A stretch of DNA of 37,500 nt, taken from NCBI RefSeq assembly GCF_003992675.1, contig NZ_RZMZ01000008.1, forward strand, positions 1-37,500. The letters are read 5' to 3'. Each line of letters starts with the position of its first letter. The stretch's first letter is position 1. The translations under genes were made by a program, and so were the position numbers. Below, one piece after another: positions 8,443-15,752 of the stretch. The notes beneath the pieces were generated by a model, which worked only from the letters and a program-made list of their open reading frames with translations, was not told the DNA's origin and did not search any database. The stretch comes from Flagellimonas marinaquae (GTDB lineage Bacteria; Bacteroidota; Bacteroidia; Flavobacteriales; Flavobacteriaceae).

Positions 8443-9042
8443 TCATTCAACCAATTCCACTTCGGCATTCGGTTGAAACAAATATACTCTCCCAGTGGAC
8501 AATTCCACGCATTCATACCGCTTTACTTTTTTGTTTCCTTTTTTGAACAACCTGCCATTATACAACCTAAAAACACTTCCTGTCGGCAATTCATATACAT
8601 AATGATGTTCCCGTTCCTGCTCATCAAAAGCTTTTAATGCAATCGAGAGCCTAGCATCCGTGCTACTGCTCGCCTTTGGGTTTTTAAAATGGTTCGCTAT
8701 GATGGGCAACAATTGTGACGGAAATACTTCTGGTCGAATAAAGGGTACCATTAAATGCTGAAAGGTACGCTTCCACTCCATTCCGTGCGGTTTTATTCGA
8801 CGACCATAGCTTTCGAAGGCCACCAAATGGGCGATTTCGTGCACGAGCGTGATCAAAAATCGATATTTGTTCAGCGAGGCATTTACGGTAATAAGGTGAA
8901 GTCCATTGGGCAATCTACGATAATCTCCATGCCGGGTGACGCGGTGATTCACAATTTTCAAGTGCACACCGTGGGTTTTGATCAATTCAAAACAGGGTGC
9001 CACGGCAAGCTCTGGAAGATATTTTTGAAGGGTGTCGTTCAC
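8443..9042 (-). CDS. SprT-like zinc metalloprotease-fold protein
   Basis: This encodes 199 residues with a SprT-like domain. The zinc-binding motif HEIAH is at residues 68-72, followed by the third-ligand region RRIKPHGMEWKRTFQHLM, which includes His86. The C-terminal third (YELPTGSVFRLYNGRLFKKG and on) is a small basic beta-rich segment where other SprT proteins carry a zinc ribbon; the usual four cysteines are not seen here. The related eukaryotic SPRTN degrades DNA-protein crosslinks, but the role of bacterial forms is unproven. Translation appears to start at GTG (9042), giving MNDTLQKYLPELAV, because no in-frame ATG fits the conserved N-terminus. It lies 45 bp after a dehydrogenase gene on the same strand. 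Confidence 0.85.
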   Translation of the reverse strand: MNDTLQKYLPELAVAPCFELIKTHGVHLKIVNHRVTRHGDYRRLPNGLHLITVNASLNKYRFLITLVHEIAHLVAFESYGRRIKPHGMEWKRTFQHLMVPFIRPEVFPSQLLPIIANHFKNPKASSSTDARLSIALKAFDEQEREHHYVYELPTGSVFRLYNGRLFKKGNKKVKRYECVELSTGRVYLFQPNAEVELVE

Positions 9043-9087
9043 AGTAACAAAGATATAGTTTATCGATATATCCCCTTCACATTGTTC

Positions 9088-9765
9088 CTACGGCGTACTA
9101 TTGCTCACCTGCAGCAACTTGCCGTTGTAGAGTTTTTGCCCTGTCAATGCGAAATCCTTGATATAGGTCGCCATTTCCAAGGCGGTAACGGGAGCTTTGT
9201 ACCCCGGAAAGGCTTCCTCCAACATTTCAGTCTGTACCGCGCCCAAGGCCAACACATTAAAACTGGGTCCGGTTTCTTTGTACTCCTCGGCCAAAAGTTC
9301 GGTTAGCGTAATCACGGCCCCTTTGCTGGAACTGTATGCGGAAAGTCCAGGAAACTTCATGCTGCCCTGTACTCCGCCCATGGAACTCACCGTTACCACA
9401 TGGCCTTCTTGACCCATCATAGGCAAAACAGCTCTTGTCATCTCGGCCACCCCAAAGACATTTACTTTGTAAACCCTTTCGAATTCCTCTGTGGTCGTTT
9501 CGGAAAAAGGTTTATTCAACAAGCTACCGGCATTGTTGATGAGGACATCCACCACGTGCCAATCTTTCAAGAAGTCCAATAGTTTTTGATAGTCCTTTGG
9601 ATTGCCCAAATCAAAGGGAAAGGAGTCTACATTGGGCAAATTGAGCTTCTTTACGGGTGCATCATTACGGGACAAAGCCAACACTTGATGTCCTTCCCTT
9701 GCAAAAAGTTTCACCAGTTCAAATCCTATTCCCCTGCTTGTTCCTGTTATTATGATATTGGCCAT
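9088..9765 (-). CDS. Short-chain dehydrogenase/reductase (classical SDR)
   Basis: This encodes a 225-residue NAD(P)-dependent oxidoreductase. The cofactor motif TGTSRGIG is at residues 7-14, NNAG at 77-80, the catalytic Ser in VVTVSSMGG (about 127-128), and Tyr144/Lys148 in YSSSK. The start at ATG 9765 (MANIIITGTSRG) puts the Rossmann motif at its usual distance from the N-terminus; the frame stays open upstream to a GTG at 9834, but that adds 23 residues with no family likeness. The substrate is unknown. The YxxxK spacing is that of ordinary ketoreductases and differs from the SDR in the type III PKS cluster. It probably shares a transcript with the SprT-like gene. Confidence 0.88.
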   Translation of the reverse strand: MANIIITGTSRGIGFELVKLFAREGHQVLALSRNDAPVKKLNLPNVDSFPFDLGNPKDYQKLLDFLKDWHVVDVLINNAGSLLNKPFSETTTEEFERVYKVNVFGVAEMTRAVLPMMGQEGHVVTVSSMGGVQGSMKFPGLSAYSSSKGAVITLTELLAEEYKETGPSFNVLALGAVQTEMLEEAFPGYKAPVTALEMATYIKDFALTGQKLYNGKLLQVSNSTP

Positions 9766-9870
9766 ATTTATATTGCTTTTGTAATTCCCCCAACGTTGGA
9801 AATCTGAAAAACCTTCGCATTTGGACCGCCTCACTATCTATTAGGCAGACGCTCAATGCGATATTCTAAC

Positions 9871-10815
9871 TTAGTTTAACTTGATGTCTTGACTGGCTGC
9901 GTTAGCTATTTGTTCAATGACTGGGATGCTCTTGTTCACCACGGTGGACATATGCTGAAAATCCATCAACGCCGGTTCATCCCCGGGTTTGTGATAAAAT
10001 GCGAAATTGGTGAAATCAAAAGTACAGAAAGTGTGGGAAGGCACACCAAACTCCTCATGGAACGGATAGTTGTCCGACCGCTGATACAGATTGAACTCTT
10101 TTGCTGTTGGTAAAAACCCGACCAAGTTTTCTCCCGCATACTCATTACTCACCTCTGCCAAGTTTGACATTTCGTATCCTGTAATATACATTAAATAGTC
10201 CTTGTCCTGCATCGGAACCCCTGTCATCTCAAAATTGAGCATGGTGTATAGGTTCAAACCCTGCTCTTTTAACTTCTTGGCTAGGTGCTTTGACCCCAGA
10301 AGACCTTTCTCTTCTGCACTGAACAAGGCAAAAATTAGGCTACGCTTGTTGGTTTTCTGTGTTCCGAAATAACGGGCCATTTCCAAGACAGTAATGGTTC
10401 CTGAGGCGTTGTCGTTGGCCCCATTGGCAATCGCATCGCCATTTTCAGGTTTTACCGCTCCAATATGATCGTAATGTGCGCCTATCAGAATAAACTCATC
10501 CTTTAATTCAGGGTCGTTTCCCTCTATCATACCCACTATATTGTAGGCGGGTTTATTAAAATTGGAAAGGGTATCCCTGTAACTTTCAAAATAAGGTGTA
10601 AGCCCGTACGACTTGAAGTAATTTTCAATATAAACGGCCGCCATTTCAATGCCCTCGCTTCCGGCCTCTCTTCCTTTAAGGTCGTTGCTTGCCAAGTAGT
10701 TCATCATATCACCAACACGTTCGGCAGTAGTTGGAGCAAACGGGGTTTGGGTCATTTGACCAGAACCGCAACTTACCATGACCAGTGCGGCAAAAATAGA
10801 ATACAATAGTTTCAT
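9871..10815 (-). CDS. M28 family zinc aminopeptidase, lipoprotein
   Basis: This encodes 314 residues. The N-terminus MKLLYSIFAALVMVSC is a lipoprotein signal with Cys16 as the probable lipidation site, so the enzyme should be membrane-anchored in the periplasm or at the outer membrane. The co-catalytic zinc site of M28 peptidases is complete: GAHYDHIG (His114, Asp116), NGANDNASGT (bridging Asp135), SAEEKGLLGS (general base Glu168 and ligand Glu169), the Asp/Glu region EMTGVP, and a late His in PSHTFCTFD. It probably removes N-terminal residues from peptides taken up as nutrients; the exact specificity cannot be read. A terminator for pdhC lies just upstream, so this gene likely has its own promoter. 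Confidence 0.9.
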   Translation of the reverse strand: MKLLYSIFAALVMVSCGSGQMTQTPFAPTTAERVGDMMNYLASNDLKGREAGSEGIEMAAVYIENYFKSYGLTPYFESYRDTLSNFNKPAYNIVGMIEGNDPELKDEFILIGAHYDHIGAVKPENGDAIANGANDNASGTITVLEMARYFGTQKTNKRSLIFALFSAEEKGLLGSKHLAKKLKEQGLNLYTMLNFEMTGVPMQDKDYLMYITGYEMSNLAEVSNEYAGENLVGFLPTAKEFNLYQRSDNYPFHEEFGVPSHTFCTFDFTNFAFYHKPGDEPALMDFQHMSTVVNKSIPVIEQIANAASQDIKLN

Positions 10816-10848
10816 CCCTGTTGTTTTTTGAAAGTTCTAAAGATAAAA

Positions 10849-10872
10849 AAAGCATCCCGAAAAGGATGCTTT
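10849..10872 (-). terminator. Intrinsic terminator after pdhC
   Basis: Perfect 9-bp stem: aaagcatcc (10849-10857) pairs with ggatgcttt (10864-10872) around a 6-base loop. Read on the minus strand it is followed by a run of T. It lies 22 bp beyond the pdhC stop. Confidence 0.88.
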
Positions 10873-10894
10873 CTATGTATAAGTTATGGAATGT

Positions 10895-12541
10895 CTATGC
10901 CAACATGGTCACTGGATTCTCCAAGTAGGCCCTCAACGTTTGAAGGAACTGGGCACCAGTGGCACCATCAACCGTTCTGTGGTCGCAGGCCAAGGTAATT
11001 TTCATGGTGCTTCCCACCACGATTTCACCATTTTTGACAACGGGTTTCTCCACAATCGCTCCTACGGATAAAATGGCCGAGTTGGGCTGATTGATAATGG
11101 AAGTGAACTCCTGAATACCGAACATACCCAAATTGGAAACGGTAAAGGTGCTGCCTTCCATTTCTTCCGGTTTGATTTTTTTGCTTCTGGCCCTTCCTGC
11201 CAAGTCTTTAACTGCACTGCCCAATTGGCTCAATGTCATTTGGTCCGCAAATTTGATGACGGGAACTACCAAACCTTCATCTACAGCAACAGCTACGCCC
11301 ATGTGGACGTGATGCTTGTAAATGGTGGTATCCCCGTTCCAGGTGGTATTTACCTGAGGGTGTTTTTTGAGGGCCATGGCACACGCTTTCAACACCATAT
11401 CATTGAACGACACCTTGGTATCGGGTAAATTGTTGATCTGCGCACGGGATGCTTTTGCATTGTCCATATCCACCTCAATGGTAAGGTAGTAATGTGGTGC
11501 TGTAAATTTGGATTCTCCCAAACGCTTCGCAATTACTTTGCGCATAGTGGAGTTTTTGACCTCCTCTACACTTTCCTCACCTACTGGCAAGCTTACTGGT
11601 GCCACTGGAGCAGCAGACTCTCCTGCTTTATCGGATGCAGCTGGAGCAGTTGGCTGTGCCGATGGCTTGAAGTTTTCAATGTCCTTTTTGACTATTCTTC
11701 CATTATCTCCTGTACCCTTTACATCGGCTAGGTTGATACCCTTCTCATCGGCTATCTTTTTGGCCAATGGTGAGGCAAATATGCGCTGACCGTCCTGTGC
11801 AGTCGTTGTAGTTTCCGTTTTTTGGGAAGATTCTTCAGTAGTTGAAGCCTCTTCTTCCTTGGAAGCTTCCTTCTTCGGTTTGTTCTTGGCACCACCGGAT
11901 GACTGTGCTTTTAGGACGGCATCCACATCGGTTCCCTCTGGGCCAATAATGGCCAAAAGTGAATCAACGGGAGCTCCTTCGCCTTCTTGGATTCCGATGT
12001 GCAACAAGGTTCCTGCGTAGAACGATTCGAACTCCATGGTCGCCTTGTCCGTTTCGATTTCGGCCAAAATATCGCCTTCTTCGACCTTATCACCGACATT
12101 TTTCAACCAGCTGGCCACGGTTCCTTCTTCCATGGTATCGCTCAAACGGGGCATAGTCACTAATTCAACTCCATCAGGAATCTCTGCTGCTTCGCTGTCG
12201 TCATCCGAACTATCATCTGCTTCCGGCTCTGAATCCTTTTCTTCTTTTGAGGCATCTGAACCGCCTTCCGAACTGCCGTTCAATAGACCCGAAATATCTT
12301 CTCCCTCTTCACCTATTATCGCCAAAAGTGAATCAACCGGGGCTCCTTCTCCTTCTTGTATTCCGATATGGAGTAACGTTCCTTGATGGAAAGATTCAAA
12401 TTCCATGGTAGCCTTATCGGTCTCGATTTCGGCCAAAATATCTCCTTCTTCGACTTTATCCCCTACGTTCTTGAGCCATTTCGCCACGGTTCCTTCTTCC
12501 ATGGTATCGCTCAATCTAGGCATGTTGATTACTTCTGCCAT
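10895..12541 (-). CDS. pdhC: Pyruvate dehydrogenase E2 (dihydrolipoyllysine acetyltransferase), two lipoyl domains
   Basis: This encodes the 548-residue E2 core of the pyruvate dehydrogenase complex, which passes the acetyl group from lipoyl-lysine to CoA. Lipoyl domain 1 covers residues about 1-80 with Lys43 in ETDKATME; lipoyl domain 2 covers about 124-203 with Lys166 in an identical ETDKATME. Two acidic/Ser-rich linkers flank them. The peripheral subunit-binding domain (FASPLAKKIADEKGINLADV) follows, then the catalytic acetyltransferase domain with the active-site block CDHRTVDGA near residue 520. The ATG is 4 bp after the pdhA stop, so both are co-transcribed. The two lipoyl domains are almost identical in protein but differ at many synonymous bases. 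It ends in a strong terminator. An E1-beta gene is not present in the window. Confidence 0.96.
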   Translation of the reverse strand: MAEVINMPRLSDTMEEGTVAKWLKNVGDKVEEGDILAEIETDKATMEFESFHQGTLLHIGIQEGEGAPVDSLLAIIGEEGEDISGLLNGSSEGGSDASKEEKDSEPEADDSSDDDSEAAEIPDGVELVTMPRLSDTMEEGTVASWLKNVGDKVEEGDILAEIETDKATMEFESFYAGTLLHIGIQEGEGAPVDSLLAIIGPEGTDVDAVLKAQSSGGAKNKPKKEASKEEEASTTEESSQKTETTTTAQDGQRIFASPLAKKIADEKGINLADVKGTGDNGRIVKKDIENFKPSAQPTAPAASDKAGESAAPVAPVSLPVGEESVEEVKNSTMRKVIAKRLGESKFTAPHYYLTIEVDMDNAKASRAQINNLPDTKVSFNDMVLKACAMALKKHPQVNTTWNGDTTIYKHHVHMGVAVAVDEGLVVPVIKFADQMTLSQLGSAVKDLAGRARSKKIKPEEMEGSTFTVSNLGMFGIQEFTSIINQPNSAILSVGAIVEKPVVKNGEIVVGSTMKITLACDHRTVDGATGAQFLQTLRAYLENPVTMLA

Positions 12542-12545
12542 CTAA

Positions 12546-13544
12546 TTATAGTTTATGTTGTAAAAATGGATAGTCCTCTTGCTCGTAAACGGTATCGTAC
12601 AATTGCTCCAATGGAGGGAAGTCCGACTCCTCGGCAAATTTCTCGCACTCTTTTACCAAATCCTTCACCTTCTTGTCAATCTTCTTAAGGTCGTCTTCAG
12701 TAGCGTATCCTTTCTCAAGGATTACGTCTTTTACCTGAGTGATGGGATCTATCTTTTTATACTCTTCTACTTCTTCTTTTGTTCTGTAATGCTGCGCATC
12801 CGACATGGAGTGACCACGATATCTATAGGTTTTCATCTCCAAGAAAGTGGGCCCACCTCCGGTTCTAGCTCGCTCAATGGCTTTGTCCATTTCTTTCGCT
12901 ACGATGGCAGGATCCATTCCGTCCACAGGGCCACAGGGCATCTCGTAACCAAGACCTAGTTTCCAGATATCGGTGGAGTGTGAGGTACGTGCCACAGAAG
13001 TTCCCATGGCATAACCGTTGTTCTCACATACAAAAACAACAGGCAATTGCCACAACATGGCCAGGTTGAAGGCCTCGTGCAAGGAGCCTTGTCTAACGGC
13101 CCCATCACCCATATAACAAAGGGTCACAGAGTCTCTTTTAAAATATTTGTCTGCAAATGCCAAACCGGCTCCTAGAGGAATTTGCCCTCCTACGATACCA
13201 TGTCCACCATAAAAGCGGTGTTCTTTGGAGAATATGTGCATGGAGCCTCCCATTCCTTTGGAGGTCCCCGTTACCTTTCCGTAAAGTTCCGCCATTACCT
13301 TTCTTGGGTCCACTCCCATCCCTATCGGCTGAACGTGGTTTCGGTAAGCGGTGATCATGCGGTCCTTTTCAAGGTCCATCGCATGGAGAGCTCCTGCCAA
13401 AACGGCTTCCTGTCCATTGTACAGGTGAAGAAACCCTCTTACTTTTTGTTGAATATACACAGCGGCAAGTTTATCCTCGAACTTCCTCCAGAAAAACATG
13501 TCCTCATACCATTTAAGGTAAACTTCTTTGGTGATTTTTTTCAT
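12546..13544 (-). CDS. pdhA: Pyruvate dehydrogenase E1 component subunit alpha
   Basis: This encodes the 332-residue alpha subunit of E1, which binds thiamine diphosphate and decarboxylates pyruvate. The ThDP motif begins GDGAVRQGSLHEAFNLA and ends CENNGYAMGT, matching the GDG-x(26)-NN pattern. GGSMHIF, HGIVGGQIPLGAG and the phosphorylation-loop-like segment YRYRGHSMSDAQHYR are also typical. The length is normal for the separate-subunit (alpha2beta2) type. pdhC follows 4 bp downstream. A TATTTTTG -7 box lies about 45 bp upstream. The beta subunit must be encoded elsewhere. Confidence 0.96.
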   Translation of the reverse strand: MKKITKEVYLKWYEDMFFWRKFEDKLAAVYIQQKVRGFLHLYNGQEAVLAGALHAMDLEKDRMITAYRNHVQPIGMGVDPRKVMAELYGKVTGTSKGMGGSMHIFSKEHRFYGGHGIVGGQIPLGAGLAFADKYFKRDSVTLCYMGDGAVRQGSLHEAFNLAMLWQLPVVFVCENNGYAMGTSVARTSHSTDIWKLGLGYEMPCGPVDGMDPAIVAKEMDKAIERARTGGGPTFLEMKTYRYRGHSMSDAQHYRTKEEVEEYKKIDPITQVKDVILEKGYATEDDLKKIDKKVKDLVKECEKFAEESDFPPLEQLYDTVYEQEDYPFLQHKL

Positions 13545-13586
13545 CTACAGTAGTATTAAATGAATTTTCCCTGTGGTTGGGGACAG

Positions 13587-13594
13587 CAAAAATA
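13587..13594 (-). promoter_or_regulatory. Candidate Bacteroidota -7 box for pdhA-pdhC
   Basis: The minus strand reads TATTTTTG, an exact TAnnTTTG match, 43 bp upstream of the pdhA ATG in the 81-bp gap after cdd. It would give a leader of about 35 bases. No clear -33 TTG was found. Confidence 0.4.
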
Positions 13595-13625
13595 CATATA
13601 TATCTGTTTTGGAAAAAGATTTGAA

Positions 13626-14117
13626 TTAAGAATCATTCAAAAATGAGCCATCGAAGACCAAGGGCAATATATCGCCCATGGAGCTACATTTATAAATCTG
13701 GCCTTTTTCCGAGCCCATTATAATGGATATTGGTGACTGCTGCCTCTGCTCGTATTCCACAATGGACTGTCTACAATTACCGCAAGGTGCGGCCGGTGTG
13801 GCCCCTATCCTTTCAGATGGCAAGGTACTAATGGCTATGGCCGTGATGGCAACTCCTGGGAACCTAGCCCCAGCTTGAAAAACCGCCACCCTTTCGGCAC
13901 AAAGCCCAGATGGATAGGAGGCATTTTCCTGATTATTGCCTATTACAACTTCACCATTTTCCAAAAGCACCGCTGCACCTACCTTGAACTTGGAATAAGG
14001 CGCATAGGCATTGGAACGGGCCGCTATGGCATCCTTTAACAATTTTTGGTCGTTTTGTGACAAGTCTGATAGCTTATCGAAGATGAGCAGATCAAAAGCA
14101 ATTTTCCTTTTTAACAT
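13626..14117 (-). CDS. cdd: Cytidine deaminase
   Basis: This encodes a 163-residue zinc enzyme that deaminates cytidine and deoxycytidine to uridine and deoxyuridine in pyrimidine salvage. Substrate-binding NNQENASYPSG precedes the catalytic block CAERVAVF (zinc ligand Cys73, proton shuttle Glu75), and PCGNC supplies zinc ligands Cys112 and Cys115. The start is ATG 14117 (MLKRKIAFDLL). A TTG seven codons upstream is in frame but falls about 10 bp from the porV terminator. The gene sits between porV and pdhA on the same strand, an order I recall from other flavobacteria. The intervening hairpin suggests it is not simply co-transcribed with porV. Confidence 0.94.
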   Translation of the reverse strand: MLKRKIAFDLLIFDKLSDLSQNDQKLLKDAIAARSNAYAPYSKFKVGAAVLLENGEVVIGNNQENASYPSGLCAERVAVFQAGARFPGVAITAIAISTLPSERIGATPAAPCGNCRQSIVEYEQRQQSPISIIMGSEKGQIYKCSSMGDILPLVFDGSFLNDS

Positions 14118-14145
14118 GCGATGTAGAGTGTATTCCAAAAATAAG

Positions 14146-14172
14146 AAAACCCGTCCGAGGACAGGTTTTTTT
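14146..14172. terminator. Intrinsic terminator after porV (usable on both strands)
   Basis: The arms aaaacccgtcc and ggacaggtttt pair with one G-T-type mismatch around a 2-base turn, and T runs follow on both strands. It lies 22 bp past the porV stop and just upstream of cdd, so its natural role is to end porV transcripts. Confidence 0.82.
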
Positions 14173-14194
14173 ATGCGATGTATTTTGTGGTGCT

Positions 14195-15361
14195 TTAATC
14201 GTTGTAGAACTCCTCACCGATATCGAACCTAAGCGAGAATCGCAAGGTGTTTTCCAATGGGTTTCTAACTTGGGATGTTGAAAATAGATAGGAAAGGTCG
14301 ATTTGTGCTGTTTTGTACTTAAATCCTGCTCCAAGGGTAAAGAACTTTCTAGAACCTTTTTCCTCACTCTCGTTAAAATAACCACTGCGCAACATGAAGG
14401 CTTCCCTAAATCGGTACTCTGCTCCAAGCGCCCATGTTACTTCCTTCAACTCTTCGCTGAATCCACCGGGAGCGTCACCAAAGGATTCAAAAACACCTTG
14501 AAAAAATCCTATATTTTGATAAACATCATTATCCTCTGCAGTAATCTGACCATCTGCAGGTGGATTACCATCTACACCTACGAAATCCCTTGGCGTTGGC
14601 ACCAACAGTTTGTTGAACTCCGTGTTGATGGCCAATATATTGTCTTGGTCGAAAATAAAATCAAAACCACCACCGAATTTGAGGTTGGTGGGCAAAAAGT
14701 TTTCCTGTCCACCCTCATCGTATTGGATGGAACCTCCTAAATTGGAGATATTGAATCCTGCTCTCCAGCGACCATCAAAATTTTGATAGGCAATCTCTGG
14801 GGAACGGTAAAAACCGGCCACATCGACCGCAAATGAATTGGCGGCTTGTGAATCTTGCGTACCATCCTGGAACCTGAGATTGGAACTGATAAAGCGTCCT
14901 GCCACGGCCATGGAAAAAGACTGACTTAGTTTGAGGGCGTAGGACCCATCCAAAGCAAATTCGTTGGGCTTGACGATGGTTGCTGTTTGGTCAAAGGTTT
15001 GTCGCAATTCGATTTCACCCAAACCAAAATAGCGCAAACCAATGGCAAATGCGCTTCTGTCGTTCAATTTATTGTAAAAGTTGGCATTCAATAGGGAAAC
15101 ATCGTTGACGATGCTTTCCAAATAGGGGGTGTAACTGGCACCGATTCCCATTTTACGGTCGGCGAATGCATATTTAGCGGGGTTCCATTGTTGTGAATAC
15201 ACATCAAAAGACGTGGCCACACCCATATCGCCCATACCTGAGGCCCTAGCATCGGCCGCAATGGTCAAAAATGGAACAGCTGTGGTGATTGCTCTTTCTT
15301 GCTGAGCACTAAGTTGCGTTGCCATTATCAGGAAAGCAACCACGATCAATAACTTTTTCAT
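14195..15361 (-). CDS. porV: Type IX secretion system outer-membrane shuttle protein PorV (LptO)
   Basis: This encodes a 388-residue outer-membrane beta-barrel. In the T9SS, PorV binds the C-terminal sorting domains of cargo as they leave the translocon and carries them to the attachment complex. A signal peptide (MKKLLIVVAFLIMATQLSAQ) is followed by the family-diagnostic start AVPFLTIAADARASGMGDMG and YSQQWNPAKYAF. Alternating amphipathic strands continue to the end, with strand-like blocks such as AFAIGLRYFGLGEIEL, and the protein ends in a short polar tail. It is divergent from gldJ, with 391 bp between them. In characterised flavobacteria the sortase gene porU adjoins porV at this point, but it is not here. 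A terminator follows the stop. Confidence 0.94.
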   Translation of the reverse strand: MKKLLIVVAFLIMATQLSAQQERAITTAVPFLTIAADARASGMGDMGVATSFDVYSQQWNPAKYAFADRKMGIGASYTPYLESIVNDVSLLNANFYNKLNDRSAFAIGLRYFGLGEIELRQTFDQTATIVKPNEFALDGSYALKLSQSFSMAVAGRFISSNLRFQDGTQDSQAANSFAVDVAGFYRSPEIAYQNFDGRWRAGFNISNLGGSIQYDEGGQENFLPTNLKFGGGFDFIFDQDNILAINTEFNKLLVPTPRDFVGVDGNPPADGQITAEDNDVYQNIGFFQGVFESFGDAPGGFSEELKEVTWALGAEYRFREAFMLRSGYFNESEEKGSRKFFTLGAGFKYKTAQIDLSYLFSTSQVRNPLENTLRFSLRFDIGEEFYND

Positions 15362-15752
15362 TCTAAAATTTTAGCAATTCGTCTAGTCCTCGTTTCAATT
15401 AATGTTTTTGAAACAGTACAAGTTAAACGGTGTTTTGACAAAAATCTTATATCTGGACACATAATTTTAATGTTAATCGTCCAAAACGTCGGTATTTTGG
15501 TTAAATGGTAATAAAGTAGGCCTACAACTTTTCCCATTCCGTTAAAAAGTATTCTTTCTATACTAATTGGCACCAAACACCGTTACAATGATGTGGCATG
15601 TTCAGAAATAAAGCATGTCCAGAAATATTTGATGTGCACAAAATATAATGGTAAAAACATCGTTCTAATGCCATCAAAGGTTTAAAAAATCAAAACAAGA
15701 CTAAATTACCTGAAGTGAAAAGCACAGGTTTTAAAGTACTTAAGCCCAAATT
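15362..15752. other. 391-bp divergent intergenic region between porV and gldJ
   Basis: There is no supported gene here; a 72-codon frame on the minus strand has no recognisable features. The region must hold the divergent promoters of porV and gldJ, but no exact TAnnTTTG box was found. It contains a 17-bp-period direct repeat (15596-15627) and a pair of inverted 10-mers, aacggtgttt at 15426-15435 and aaacaccgtt at 15575-15584. These may be regulatory sites. No trace of porU is visible. Confidence 0.6.
15596..15627. repeat. Direct repeat upstream of gldJ (17-bp period)
   Basis: gcatgttcagaaata (15596-15610) and gcatgtccagaaata (15613-15627) match at 14 of 15 positions with a 2-base spacer. 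The distance of about 1.6 helical turns and the location in a divergent promoter region make a regulator-binding site plausible but unproven. Confidence 0.55.

Noticed and set aside
8310..8546. Small open frame containing FLRRQESI
   Set aside because: That peptide is the translation of a dispersed palindrome, and the frame overlaps the 5' end of manC and the 3' end of the SprT-like gene.
11990..12530. Lipoyl-domain duplication as a recombination-prone DNA repeat
   Set aside because: Identity is at protein level; the DNA has many synonymous differences, so it is not a long perfect repeat.
14118..14138. Upstream TTG start for cdd
   Set aside because: It adds seven unconserved residues and lies almost on the porV terminator; the ATG at 14117 is better.
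15358..15576. 72-codon frame upstream of porV as a porU remnant
   Set aside because: It shows no C25 peptidase motif or similarity to a sortase; it is more likely chance in an AT-rich spacer.
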